From Flavobacteriales bacterium UBA6057 (lineage in GTDB: Bacteria; Bacteroidota; Bacteroidia; Flavobacteriales_G; Salibacteraceae): 64,000 bases of DNA. Every line of letters begins with the position of its first letter. Position 1 is the first letter of the stretch. The notes beneath the pieces were generated by a model, which did no database searches, was not told where the DNA came from, and worked only from the letters and a program-made list of their open reading frames with translations. Below are positions 24,133 to 32,675 of the stretch, in pieces. The translations under genes and the position numbers were made by a program. Location of the stretch: the NCBI GenBank assembly GCA_002428995.1, contig DIYJ01000006.1, forward strand, positions 248,001-312,000, given 5' to 3'.

Positions 24133-25368
24133 ATGAAAAGACTATCCATTCTCGCCTTGGGTATGATGCTTTCGATCTCCGCCTTCTCACAAGGTTCTAC
24201 CGAATACACGGGTGGACTGAAGGTGAAGCTTAATGAAGACGGCTCCAAGTATTTCCGCCTCATCACCTGGCACCAAGCCTGGCTGACCACACAACAAAAC
24301 GCTCAGGACGACTACGTATCCACTGCTTCGCTCAGGCGCTCACGCTTGCTGATGTATGCACAAATCAATAAGCGCTTTCTGATTCTAACACACTTCGGAC
24401 TCAACAGCTTGAATGCGGGCAATATGCACCCCGTGGGTAAAAACTCAAGTGCCGCAGTATTCATGCACGATGCCTGGGCTGAATACACCATCGTTCCCAG
24501 AAACCTATCCATCGGTGGCGGTCTTCACTATTGGAACGGCATTTCAAGGCTTACCAATCAAAGCACGCTCAACATCATGACGCTGGATGCTCCGCGCTTC
24601 AACTGGGCGACCATCGGAACCTCTGATCAGTTTGCACGCCACATGGGGATGTATGCAAAAGGAAAGCTCGGAAAGCTTGATTACCGGGTCGCGATTAACA
24701 ATCCCATCGTCAATTCCCTGGACGTCATCAACAACGTAGCGTTGGACACCAATGAATCAACGTACAGAAGTCGGCAGGTGTATGGAAACACGCGCGCCCA
24801 GTACGCCTTTCAAGGCTACCTCATGTACCAGTTTCTGGATGAGGAGAGCAACTTCTTGCCCTATGCAGTAGGCTCTTACCTCGGAACCAAGAAGGTCTTC
24901 AACATTGGAGCAGGATTCTTCAATCATACGGAGGGAACCGTAGGTCTGAATACCGCAGGAGATACCATCACGCATGATGTCAACCTCTTCGCGGTAGATG
25001 TTTTCTACGATACTCCGCTGGGAGAGAAGGGCGCTTCTTACAACGCTTATGTAGCCTATTACAACTATGACTTCGGCCCCAATTACCGACTGACCAACAC
25101 CAGCAATGTCATTGCCACGGGTCAGATCTTCTACGCACAAACCGGGTTCACATTACCAGACTTTACCGAGAAAGGCCGCTTACAGCCTTACCTCAGCGGA
25201 AGCTACCGCGATCTGGACGCCTTCTCTGATGTGGCCACCACATGGGCAGCCGGAGCGAACTTCTACCTCAGCGGCCACAACGCCAAAATCACCCTCGAAT
25301 ACAATCAAACCAATCAAGGCGCTGCAAACAGTCATCTGATCAACCTGCAGGCCATGATTTACCTATAA
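24133..25368 (+). CDS. Outer-membrane porin-like protein of the acetate locus
   Basis: The protein has 411 residues from the ATG at 24133, where a signal peptide starts (MKRLSILALGMMLSISAFSQ). The mature protein is rich in alternating amphipathic strands with many aromatic residues and ends in a typical beta-barrel strand (LINLQAMIYL). It looks like a 14-18-strand porin; no plug or TonB box is visible. It is followed 18 bp later by the DUF4212-symporter pair, so it probably gives short-chain acids access to the periplasm. The longer open frame from 24061 is not used by this reasoning. Confidence 0.8.
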   Translation: MKRLSILALGMMLSISAFSQGSTEYTGGLKVKLNEDGSKYFRLITWHQAWLTTQQNAQDDYVSTASLRRSRLLMYAQINKRFLILTHFGLNSLNAGNMHPVGKNSSAAVFMHDAWAEYTIVPRNLSIGGGLHYWNGISRLTNQSTLNIMTLDAPRFNWATIGTSDQFARHMGMYAKGKLGKLDYRVAINNPIVNSLDVINNVALDTNESTYRSRQVYGNTRAQYAFQGYLMYQFLDEESNFLPYAVGSYLGTKKVFNIGAGFFNHTEGTVGLNTAGDTITHDVNLFAVDVFYDTPLGEKGASYNAYVAYYNYDFGPNYRLTNTSNVIATGQIFYAQTGFTLPDFTEKGRLQPYLSGSYRDLDAFSDVATTWAAGANFYLSGHNAKITLEYNQTNQGAANSHLINLQAMIYL

Positions 25369-25386
25369 ACCCTGAACTCAACAATC

Positions 25387-25641
25387 ATGACTAGAGATAA
25401 AGCAAAAGCCTACTGGAAGGAAAACCTCCAGTACCTCACCATCCTGATGAGCATCTGGTTCCTCGTGTCCTATGGCTTCGGAATCCTCTTCGCGGATGCC
25501 CTGAACGGAATCAAGCTCGGAGGTTTTAAACTGGGCTTCTGGTTCGCACAGCAAGGATCGATCTACGTGTTCGTAGCACTCATCTTCATCTATGTGCGCC
25601 TGATGAACAAGTTGGACAAGAAATACGGTCAAGACGACTAA
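25387..25641 (+). CDS. DUF4212 protein, small subunit of sodium/solute symporter
   Basis: This 84-residue protein has two transmembrane helices (residues ~18-38 and ~50-70) and the family marks Y-W-K-E-N-L at the start, S-Y-G-F-G-I in the first helix, G-F-W-F-A-Q-Q-G-S-I-Y-V-F-V between or into the second, and Y-V-R-L-M-N-K-L-D at the end. DUF4212 proteins are encoded beside VC_2705-type acetate symporters and probably act as their small subunit. The symporter starts 16 bp downstream. Confidence 0.92.
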   Translation: MTRDKAKAYWKENLQYLTILMSIWFLVSYGFGILFADALNGIKLGGFKLGFWFAQQGSIYVFVALIFIYVRLMNKLDKKYGQDD

Positions 25642-25657
25642 CTAAAACACTGAAATC

Positions 25658-27385
25658 ATGGATATTTTAACCTGGACATACATACTCGTAGGCGCCACTT
25701 TTGCGCTCTACATCGGCATCGCCATTTGGTCGCGGGCCGGTTCTACCAAGGATTTTTACGTGGCTGGCGGTGGTGTTTCGCCTCTTGCCAACGGCTTGGC
25801 TACTGCGGCTGACTGGATGTCGGCAGCATCTTTCATCTCCATGGCCGGCCTCATCTCGTTCAGCGGCTATGACGGTTCTGTTTACCTCATGGGCTGGACG
25901 GGAGGTTACGTTTTGTTGGCACTCCTGCTCGCACCTTACTTGAGGAAGTTTGGCAAGTTTACCGTGCCGGATTTCATCGGTGACCGCTATTACTCCAACA
26001 CCGCACGAACGGTGGCCGTGATTTGCGCCCTCTTTGTATCGTTCACCTACGTGGCGGGTCAGATGCGCGGAGTAGGCGTGGTGTTCTCGCGCTTTCTGGA
26101 AGTAGATGTGGAAGTAGGAGTGATCATCGGTATGATCATCGTGTTCTTCTACGCTGTTTTGGGTGGAATGAAGGGTATTACTTACACGCAAGTAGCGCAA
26201 TACTGTGTTTTGATTTTCGCCTTCATGGTTCCTGCCATCTTCATCTCCATTCAAATGACGGGGAGCTGGCTTCCACAGATTGGGTTTGGTGGGGCAGGGG
26301 AAGACGGAGTTTACCTGCTCGACAAACTGGACGGGTTGCACCGAGAGCTGGGCTTTGCTGAATACACCAATGGATCGAAAGGCATGATGGATGTGTTTTT
26401 CATCACCGCAGCACTTATGGTGGGCACGGCTGGTCTGCCACACGTCATCGTTCGGTTCTTCACTGTCCCTAAAGTGAAGGATGCGCGCAAGTCTGCCGGT
26501 TATGCACTGCTTTTCATCGCCATTCTCTACACCACAGCGCCTGCTGTAGCGGTATTCGCAAGAACCAACCTCATCGAGACGGTGAGCGACAAGGACTACG
26601 ATGCCATGCCTGCATGGGTCGGAAACTGGGAGCGCACCGGACTACTGGGATGGGAAGACAAAAACGGAGACGGCAAAGTGCAGTACTACAACGATGCTAA
26701 TCCCGAAATGAATGAAAAGGCTACAGCCATGGGTTGGGCCGGAAATGAGCTCAAGGTAGACCGTGACATCATGGTATTGGCGAATCCTGAGATTGCTCAA
26801 CTGCCCAACTGGGTGATTGCACTGGTAGGTGCCGGTGGTTTGGCTGCTGCGCTCTCTACCGCTGCCGGACTCCTTTTGGTGATCTCCACTTCTGTGGCGC
26901 ACGATCTGTTCAAGAAGCAAATCAAGCCGGACATTTCTGAGCGTGGCGAACTGATTGCTGCTCGCATTGCTGCTGCCGCTGCTGTAGTGGTAGCTGGTTA
27001 CTTCGGCATCAACCCGCCTGACTATGTAGCTGCTGTGGTAGCCCTGGCCTTTGGATTAGCTGCTGCTTCCTTCTTCCCAGCGATTGTAATGGGCATCTTC
27101 AGCAAGCGCATGAACAAGGAAGGCGCCATTGCCGGCATGGTAGTCGGTTTAGGGCTGACCATTTTCTACATCCTGAAGTTCAAGTTTGGCCTTATCGGCT
27201 CTGACGCGAAGGAAGACTGGTGGTTTGGCATTTCTCCCGAAGGCTTCGGAACCGTGGGAATGCTGGTGAATTTCATAGTCGCCATCGCAGTTTCCAGGTT
27301 CACTTCCGAACCTCCAACAGACGTTCAGGAACTGGTGGAAGAGATTCGACTGCCCAGTGGAGCCGGGGAAGCTCAAGCCCATTAA
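25658..27385 (+). CDS. Sodium:solute symporter, acetate/VC_2705 subfamily
   Basis: This 575-residue SSS-family transporter has about 13 transmembrane helices. F-Y-V-A-G-G-G-V-S-P-L-A-N-G and A-A-D-W-M-S-A-A-S-F near residues 33-60 match the ActP/VC_2705 start, and A-A-A-L-S-T-A-A-G-L-L-L near 400 is the Na+-site helix. Paired with DUF4212 it should take up acetate or a related short-chain acid with Na+. Unusual: the loop near residues 334-346 reads D-K-N-G-D-G-K-V-Q-Y-Y-N-D, a calcium-loop-like motif. The gene stands between a porin and a sensor kinase of the same fold. Confidence 0.93.
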   Translation: MDILTWTYILVGATFALYIGIAIWSRAGSTKDFYVAGGGVSPLANGLATAADWMSAASFISMAGLISFSGYDGSVYLMGWTGGYVLLALLLAPYLRKFGKFTVPDFIGDRYYSNTARTVAVICALFVSFTYVAGQMRGVGVVFSRFLEVDVEVGVIIGMIIVFFYAVLGGMKGITYTQVAQYCVLIFAFMVPAIFISIQMTGSWLPQIGFGGAGEDGVYLLDKLDGLHRELGFAEYTNGSKGMMDVFFITAALMVGTAGLPHVIVRFFTVPKVKDARKSAGYALLFIAILYTTAPAVAVFARTNLIETVSDKDYDAMPAWVGNWERTGLLGWEDKNGDGKVQYYNDANPEMNEKATAMGWAGNELKVDRDIMVLANPEIAQLPNWVIALVGAGGLAAALSTAAGLLLVISTSVAHDLFKKQIKPDISERGELIAARIAAAAAVVVAGYFGINPPDYVAAVVALAFGLAAASFFPAIVMGIFSKRMNKEGAIAGMVVGLGLTIFYILKFKFGLIGSDAKEDWWFGISPEGFGTVGMLVNFIVAIAVSRFTSEPPTDVQELVEEIRLPSGAGEAQAH

Positions 27386-27398
27386 TCCATGACAAAAA

Positions 27399-27432
27399 CA
27401 GCCCGAAGGCTTGCTAAACGAGTCTTCGGGCT
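27399..27432 (+). promoter_or_regulatory. Intercistronic hairpin after the symporter gene
   Basis: AGCCCGAAG and CTTCGGGCT pair across ~14 nt in the 66-bp gap after the symporter. No T-run follows, so it is more likely an mRNA-processing or 3'-end-stabilising hairpin or a partial terminator within the operon than a full stop. Confidence 0.5.
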
Positions 27433-27451
27433 ATATTGCTAAGCACTAAGA

Positions 27452-27673
27452 ATGAAACCTGCACGCAAACAAGTCAAGCTGATCTTCACAGGGATCGTAC
27501 TGGCCTTTTTGCTGCACTATCCGGTGGTTTCGTTTTTCAGCAGTGATGCCCGATGGATGGGCATTCCTGCTTTTTTGATTTACCTGTTCATCGTTTGGGT
27601 GGGCCTGCTATTGGCGCTTCACCGCTTTACAAAAGACCTCGGTTCGTCCAATAGTTCCAGCGAAGATGAATGA
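27452..27673 (+). CDS. Small two-helix membrane protein
   Basis: This 73-residue protein has a positively charged start, two hydrophobic helices (residues ~8-30 and ~37-58) and a Ser/Glu-rich tail. It is not recognised as a named family. Its stop overlaps the start of the SSS-kinase by 8 bp. By analogy with DUF4212 beside the transporter, it may be the small partner of the transporter-like domain of the kinase; this is inference from size, topology and position. Confidence 0.75.
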   Translation: MKPARKQVKLIFTGIVLAFLLHYPVVSFFSSDARWMGIPAFLIYLFIVWVGLLLALHRFTKDLGSSNSSSEDE

Positions 27674-30338
27674 GTGGATCGTCATACTGCTGGCCGTGTG
27701 CTACCTGCTGGGGCTTTTCTACGTGGCTTTCAAGAGTGAAAACACACTATCCCGATTTTCGAACAACGGCTGGGTTTACGCGCTCTCGCTCATGGTGTAT
27801 TGCACCGCCTGGACTTTCTACGGAAGCGTAGGCAGGGCCGCTACAGGCGGCATCGATTTTCTGGCCATCTACATCGGCCCACTGATGACCGTTCCCTTCT
27901 GGTGGCTCGTGCTTCGGAAAATGGTGCGGGTCACGAGAACCTTCCGCATCTCATCCATCGCTGACTTCATTTCCAGCCGCTACGGAAAGAATGCACGCCT
28001 GGGAACCATTGTCGCTCTGGCTTGCATCGTTGGTGTGATTCCCTACATCTCCTTGCAGCTGAAAGCCATTTCCAGCAGCATCCAAATCATGAGCACCGGC
28101 TCGCTCTTTGACCCTTCATGGATCATTGCACTGCTGGTCACTGGTTTTGCAATCTTGTTTGGAGCGCGAAACGTGGACGCCAACCAGCGAAAGCCCGGTT
28201 TGATCTCTGCCATCGCGGTGGAGAGTGTAGTGAAGCTTGTCGCGTTTTGCGTGGTAGGCATTGTGGTGGTCTTTTTCCTGTTCAGCGGTTTTGGAGATCT
28301 GTTTTCCAAGGCCGATGGAGCTCTTGAACTCGACCGGCTCACCAGCCTGAGCGAAGAAGGAGACTTTGCCGATTGGTTTTTCACCTGCATGGTCAGTGCC
28401 TTTGCGTTTCTGTTGTTGCCACGTCAGTTCCAGGTAGGTAGCGTGGAAGCAGGGAAGGAGGAACACATTCTCACAGCGATGAAGGTCGTTCCCGGATACC
28501 TGCTGCTCATCAATCTTTTTGTGGTTCCCATCGCCTTGGGTGGAAGCCTGCTGCTCCCTGATAATAATCCTGACTTCCTCGTGCTGTCGGCTCCTCTGGA
28601 AGCCGGTTATGAGTTCCTCGCAGCATTGGTATTCATCGGAGGTTTTTCAGCGGCCACAAGCATGATTATGGTTTCCACCACAGCGCTCAGCACCATGCTC
28701 AGTAACTATGTGTTCATCCCGGCTGTGCTCAAATCCCACAAGTTTGAAGTAACCGAACGCAACGACTACCAGCGTTTGCTGCTGTTTTGGAGACGTGTTT
28801 CCATTGTCACCATCATGGTGCTGGCCTATGCCTATTTCCAGTTTCTCACGGGCAAGGAATCGCTCATCAGCATTGGAATGATCTCCTTCATTGCCATCGC
28901 CCAACTGGCGCCTGCCTTCTTTGGCGGACTTTATTGGAAGCAAGCCAATCACAGAGCTGCCACGGCTGGTATTCTTTCGGGATTGGCCATCTGGTTTTTC
29001 ATGTTGGTATGGCCCAACACGGCCCTTCAAATCGATTCCATTCTTGGTGGAAATTCAGCCGATGCAAGCATTGCCGCTGTGAACTGGATTGGCGATCGCA
29101 TGGAGGTTTCAACCACTTCAGCAACCATCATTCTCAGCCTTCTGGTCAATGTGTTTTGCTATGTCTATCTAAGCCTGACGACTCGCCAGTCAGCCGCAGA
29201 AGTGAACCAGGCCACACTGTTTGTAGACATTTTCCGCTATTCAGGCTCCTTTGACAGCTCTGTAGCGTGGAAGGGAACCGCCCGCTTTCCGGACATCAAA
29301 TCCCTGCTCAATCAGTTCATCGGTCGCGACCGAACGGATGCCGTGCTGGACCGCTACGCCCGCAGACATGGGATTGACTGGGATGCCAATCCACGGGTGG
29401 ACAGTCGTGTGATCTCCTACGCAGAGCGCGTGCTCACAGGAATCATTGGTCCTTCCAGCGCCCGCATCATGGTTTCCAACGTGGTAGAAGAGGAAGAGAT
29501 CGGTATGGGTGATGTGCTGGACATCCTACAGGAATCAAGGGAAGTAATCAAGTTGAACAAGGAGCTGAGGCTCAAGTCTCAGCAATTGGCCAAGGCCACA
29601 GAGAACCTGAAGTCAGCGAATACACAACTTCAGCACTACAGCGACTTGAAGAACGAGTTCCTCTACACAGTGACGCATGAGTTGCGCACGCCCATCACCT
29701 CCATACGCGCCATGGCTGAGCTGATCGAGGACAACCCTGAAATGGAGCAGGAACAGCAATCTTCCTTTGTCTCCAACATCATTTATGAGGCCGAACGAAT
29801 GACCACGCTCATCTCGAATGTACTCGACCTTGAGAAGTTCGAAAGCGGTAATCAACAACTGGAACGTGCATCGCTCGATTTGAAATCGCTCATCGATCAG
29901 GAGTGCTCAGCAGCTCAACTTTTGTTGCAGGATAAAAACATCCGGATGGAGGTTTCGATCAACAGCCACATCAGCCCCGTTTTTGCAGATTCTGAGCGCA
30001 TTCGTCAAGTTCTTAACAATCTGATATCAAATGCCATAAAGTACTGTGATCAAACCAATGGATTCATTGAGATCACAGCCTACAATCTGGAAGAACAGGT
30101 GAAGGTGAACATTAGCAACAACGGCCCGGGCATTCAGAATGAAGACCTGGCCAGCATCTTCGATAAGTTCTATCAGGTAAAGCATCAAACCCGAAAGAAG
30201 CCAGTGGGCCACGGGCTTGGTCTGGCCATTTGCAAGAACATCATTGAAATGCACAAAGGCACAATAGGAGTGGAGATGCACGAAGAAAAGGTGCGTTTCT
30301 CTTTTCAACTACCCATGTATAAAGACATTGCTGTATGA
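27666..30338 (+). CDS. Transporter-fused sensor histidine kinase (SSS domain + HK)
   Basis: This 890-residue protein has an N-terminal SSS-transporter-like domain of about 13 helices (residues ~1-510), a linker with a coiled coil (~620-660), a dimerisation/phospho-acceptor domain with H671 in T-H-E-L-R-T-P, and an ATPase domain with N (L-N-N-L-I-S-N-A-I-K-Y), G1 (N-N-G-P-G-I) and G2 (G-H-G-L-G-L-A-I) boxes. This is the CbrA-like class, in which solute flux or binding by the transporter part controls the kinase. It overlaps the receiver gene by 4 bp. It lies between the acetate symporter and the acyl-CoA ligases, so acetate or propionate is the likely input. Confidence 0.93.
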   Translation: MNEWIVILLAVCYLLGLFYVAFKSENTLSRFSNNGWVYALSLMVYCTAWTFYGSVGRAATGGIDFLAIYIGPLMTVPFWWLVLRKMVRVTRTFRISSIADFISSRYGKNARLGTIVALACIVGVIPYISLQLKAISSSIQIMSTGSLFDPSWIIALLVTGFAILFGARNVDANQRKPGLISAIAVESVVKLVAFCVVGIVVVFFLFSGFGDLFSKADGALELDRLTSLSEEGDFADWFFTCMVSAFAFLLLPRQFQVGSVEAGKEEHILTAMKVVPGYLLLINLFVVPIALGGSLLLPDNNPDFLVLSAPLEAGYEFLAALVFIGGFSAATSMIMVSTTALSTMLSNYVFIPAVLKSHKFEVTERNDYQRLLLFWRRVSIVTIMVLAYAYFQFLTGKESLISIGMISFIAIAQLAPAFFGGLYWKQANHRAATAGILSGLAIWFFMLVWPNTALQIDSILGGNSADASIAAVNWIGDRMEVSTTSATIILSLLVNVFCYVYLSLTTRQSAAEVNQATLFVDIFRYSGSFDSSVAWKGTARFPDIKSLLNQFIGRDRTDAVLDRYARRHGIDWDANPRVDSRVISYAERVLTGIIGPSSARIMVSNVVEEEEIGMGDVLDILQESREVIKLNKELRLKSQQLAKATENLKSANTQLQHYSDLKNEFLYTVTHELRTPITSIRAMAELIEDNPEMEQEQQSSFVSNIIYEAERMTTLISNVLDLEKFESGNQQLERASLDLKSLIDQECSAAQLLLQDKNIRMEVSINSHISPVFADSERIRQVLNNLISNAIKYCDQTNGFIEITAYNLEEQVKVNISNNGPGIQNEDLASIFDKFYQVKHQTRKKPVGHGLGLAICKNIIEMHKGTIGVEMHEEKVRFSFQLPMYKDIAV

Positions 30339-30709
30339 AGAAGAAAGTATTGATCGTAGATGATGAACCCAACATTGTGATGTCGCTGGAATTCCTGATG
30401 CGCAAAAACGATTACGAGGTTTTCATCGCACGAAACGGTAGCGAAGCGCTGGAGCTGCTCTCTGGCAAGGTGCCGGACCTCATTCTGCTCGACATCATGA
30501 TGCCGGACGTAGACGGTTACGAGATCTGCATGATTGTCAAGCAAGAACCGCGACTGAAAGACTCTAAAGTGGTCTTTCTCTCTGCCAAGAGCAAGGTAAG
30601 CGACATTGAAAAGGGCTATGAGCTCGGAGCCGATCTCTACATCACAAAACCTTTCTCTACCAGAAACTTATTGAAATCTGTCAACCAACTACTGAATGAA
30701 GCATCATGA
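30335..30709 (+). CDS. Receiver-only response regulator
   Basis: This 124-residue single REC domain has D9-D10 at the acidic pocket, phospho-acceptor D53 in L-L-D-I-M-M-P-D, the S of F-L-S-A-K and K105 in T-K-P-F. No output domain is attached. The start overlaps the SSS-kinase stop by 4 bp and its own stop overlaps the PrpE-like start by 4 bp, so the four genes are one operon. Its output must be protein-protein contact or phosphotransfer to another regulator not visible here. Confidence 0.93.
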   Translation: MKKKVLIVDDEPNIVMSLEFLMRKNDYEVFIARNGSEALELLSGKVPDLILLDIMMPDVDGYEICMIVKQEPRLKDSKVVFLSAKSKVSDIEKGYELGADLYITKPFSTRNLLKSVNQLLNEAS

Positions 30710-32625
30710 AACCACACCACACATACGAGGAACTCTACAATCAAAGCATCAGTAATCCTGCTGAATTCTGGAAACAACAGGCAGGCTCATTGGCCTGGTT
30801 TAAACACCCCAACAACATCCTGAGCAAGGATGAGAACGGACTGGATCGTTGGTTTGCCGATGGTCAGCTCAACACCTCTTACCTGGCCATCGATTATCAC
30901 GTGGAGAATGGACGCAAAGATCAGGTGGCATTGATCTACGATAGCCCGGTCACCAACACTGTTGAGCGCTTCACCTACGGTCAAATGCAAGAGCAGGTGG
31001 CCAAACTGGCTGGCGGATTAACGGAACTGGGAGTAACCAAAGGTGATCGTGTAATCATCTACATGCCCATGATTCCGGAAGCTGTATTCAGCATGCTGGC
31101 CTGCGCTCGCATTGGAGCCGTTCATTCGGTGGTGTTTGGGGGATTTGCCGCCCACGAGCTGGCCATTCGCATGGATGATGCCAAGCCGAAGGTGTTGATC
31201 ACCGCCAACTACGGAATTGAAATCGATCGATACATTCACTACAAGCCTATTGTAGATGAAGCGATTGGATTGAGTGCACATCCGCCCACACAAGTAGTTG
31301 TGCTGAATCGGGGAGAGGCAGTGCCTTTCGAAACTCATGAACGTGATTGTGATTACCGGAAATTGGTTCACTCCGCGACCCCGGCACCTTGTGTAGCGCT
31401 AAATGCCACTGACCCTCTTTATATTCTCTACACTTCCGGAACGACCGGAAAGCCCAAAGGCATTGTGCGTGACAATGGCGGGCATGCGGTGGTGCTAAAG
31501 TTCAGCATGGACGCCATCTATGGATGTCAACCCGGAGAAACCTTCTGGGCAGCGAGTGATGTCGGCTGGGTAGTTGGTCATTCCTACATCGTTTATGCTC
31601 CGCTGATTCAAGGTTGCACCACCGTTCTTTTTGAAGGCAAACCGATCAAAACTCCGGATGCCTCCACTTTCTGGCGGGTGATCAGCGAACATCAGGTCAA
31701 TGTGATGTTTACTGCACCAACTGCCATTCGCGCGATCCGCAAAGAGGATCCCAGTGGAGCCTTTCTCAAAAAACATGACCTCGGTTGTCTGCGCACTCAA
31801 TTCCTTGCCGGTGAGCGCTGCGATGCCGCCACACTTCACTGGCTGGAAGAACAACTGAACGTGCCCGTCATCGACCACTGGTGGCAAACCGAAAGCGGAT
31901 GGCCTATGCTGGCCAACATGGTCGGCACAGAGCTCCTGCCCGTCAAGGCTGGTTCTGCTGGCAAACCTGTTTGTGGTTATGATATTCAAGTATTGGATGA
32001 AGAAGGCCAGCCCTGTGCAGCAGGAGAGGAAGGTTACGTTGCTGTGAAGCTTCCATTGCCTCCGGGATGCCTTCCCACGCTCTACAACGACACGCCTCGT
32101 TTTCGCGAAAGCTACCTCTCCAAATTTCCCGGCTACTACTTCTCAGGAGATGGTGGTTACCGGGACGATGAGGGTTACGTTTTCATCACCGGAAGGGTAG
32201 ATGATGTGATCAATGTAGCCGGCCACCGGCTGTCCACTGCAGAGATGGAAGAGATCGTGGCAGCCCATCCAGCAGTCGCTGAATGTGCAGTGATCGGCAT
32301 TCAAAATGAACTGAAGGGACAAGTGCCGCTTGCGATTGTCGTGTCTCGACCTGATATTGAGCCTTCGAAAGACCAATTGGAAGCTCAAATCATTTCCTCC
32401 GTTCGCGAACAAATCGGTGCCGTAGCTGCGCTCAAAAATGTTGCGATAGCCAAGCGACTGCCTAAGACACGCTCAGGCAAAACGCTGCGCAAAACCATTC
32501 GCATGATCGCAGATGGCAGAGATTACACGATTCCTTCTACCATTGACGATCCTGCGATCCTGGATGAAATAACTGACTTACTGAAAACGGTGAAGGTCTG
32601 TAAACTCAGCACCGCAGCCGCCTAA
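30706..32625 (+). CDS. PrpE-like short-chain acyl-CoA synthetase
   Basis: This 639-residue ANL-superfamily enzyme activates an acid by adenylation, then transfers it to CoA. Visible motifs are the P-loop-like L-Y-T-S-G-T-T-G-K-P-K-G near residue 245, W-W-Q-T-E-S-G-W near 395, the hinge D in G-R-V-D-D-V-I-N near 500, and the catalytic K in T-R-S-G-K-T-L-R near 600. The R-D-N-G-G-H sequence after the P-loop and S-G-W in place of Acs T-G-G are typical of propionyl-CoA synthetase (PrpE), so propionate is the likely substrate. It is coupled to the receiver gene by an ATGA overlap and followed 50 bp later by Acs. Confidence 0.9.
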   Translation: MKPHHTYEELYNQSISNPAEFWKQQAGSLAWFKHPNNILSKDENGLDRWFADGQLNTSYLAIDYHVENGRKDQVALIYDSPVTNTVERFTYGQMQEQVAKLAGGLTELGVTKGDRVIIYMPMIPEAVFSMLACARIGAVHSVVFGGFAAHELAIRMDDAKPKVLITANYGIEIDRYIHYKPIVDEAIGLSAHPPTQVVVLNRGEAVPFETHERDCDYRKLVHSATPAPCVALNATDPLYILYTSGTTGKPKGIVRDNGGHAVVLKFSMDAIYGCQPGETFWAASDVGWVVGHSYIVYAPLIQGCTTVLFEGKPIKTPDASTFWRVISEHQVNVMFTAPTAIRAIRKEDPSGAFLKKHDLGCLRTQFLAGERCDAATLHWLEEQLNVPVIDHWWQTESGWPMLANMVGTELLPVKAGSAGKPVCGYDIQVLDEEGQPCAAGEEGYVAVKLPLPPGCLPTLYNDTPRFRESYLSKFPGYYFSGDGGYRDDEGYVFITGRVDDVINVAGHRLSTAEMEEIVAAHPAVAECAVIGIQNELKGQVPLAIVVSRPDIEPSKDQLEAQIISSVREQIGAVAALKNVAIAKRLPKTRSGKTLRKTIRMIADGRDYTIPSTIDDPAILDEITDLLKTVKVCKLSTAAA

Positions 32626-32675
32626 TGATACCCCACTAAATCTGACACACCTGAACCACCAAAAAATCAAACGAC

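Noticed and set aside
25667..26443. Minus-strand 258-codon frame inside the acetate symporter gene
   Set aside because: It is His/Arg/Glu-rich without family features; the plus-strand symporter is certain.
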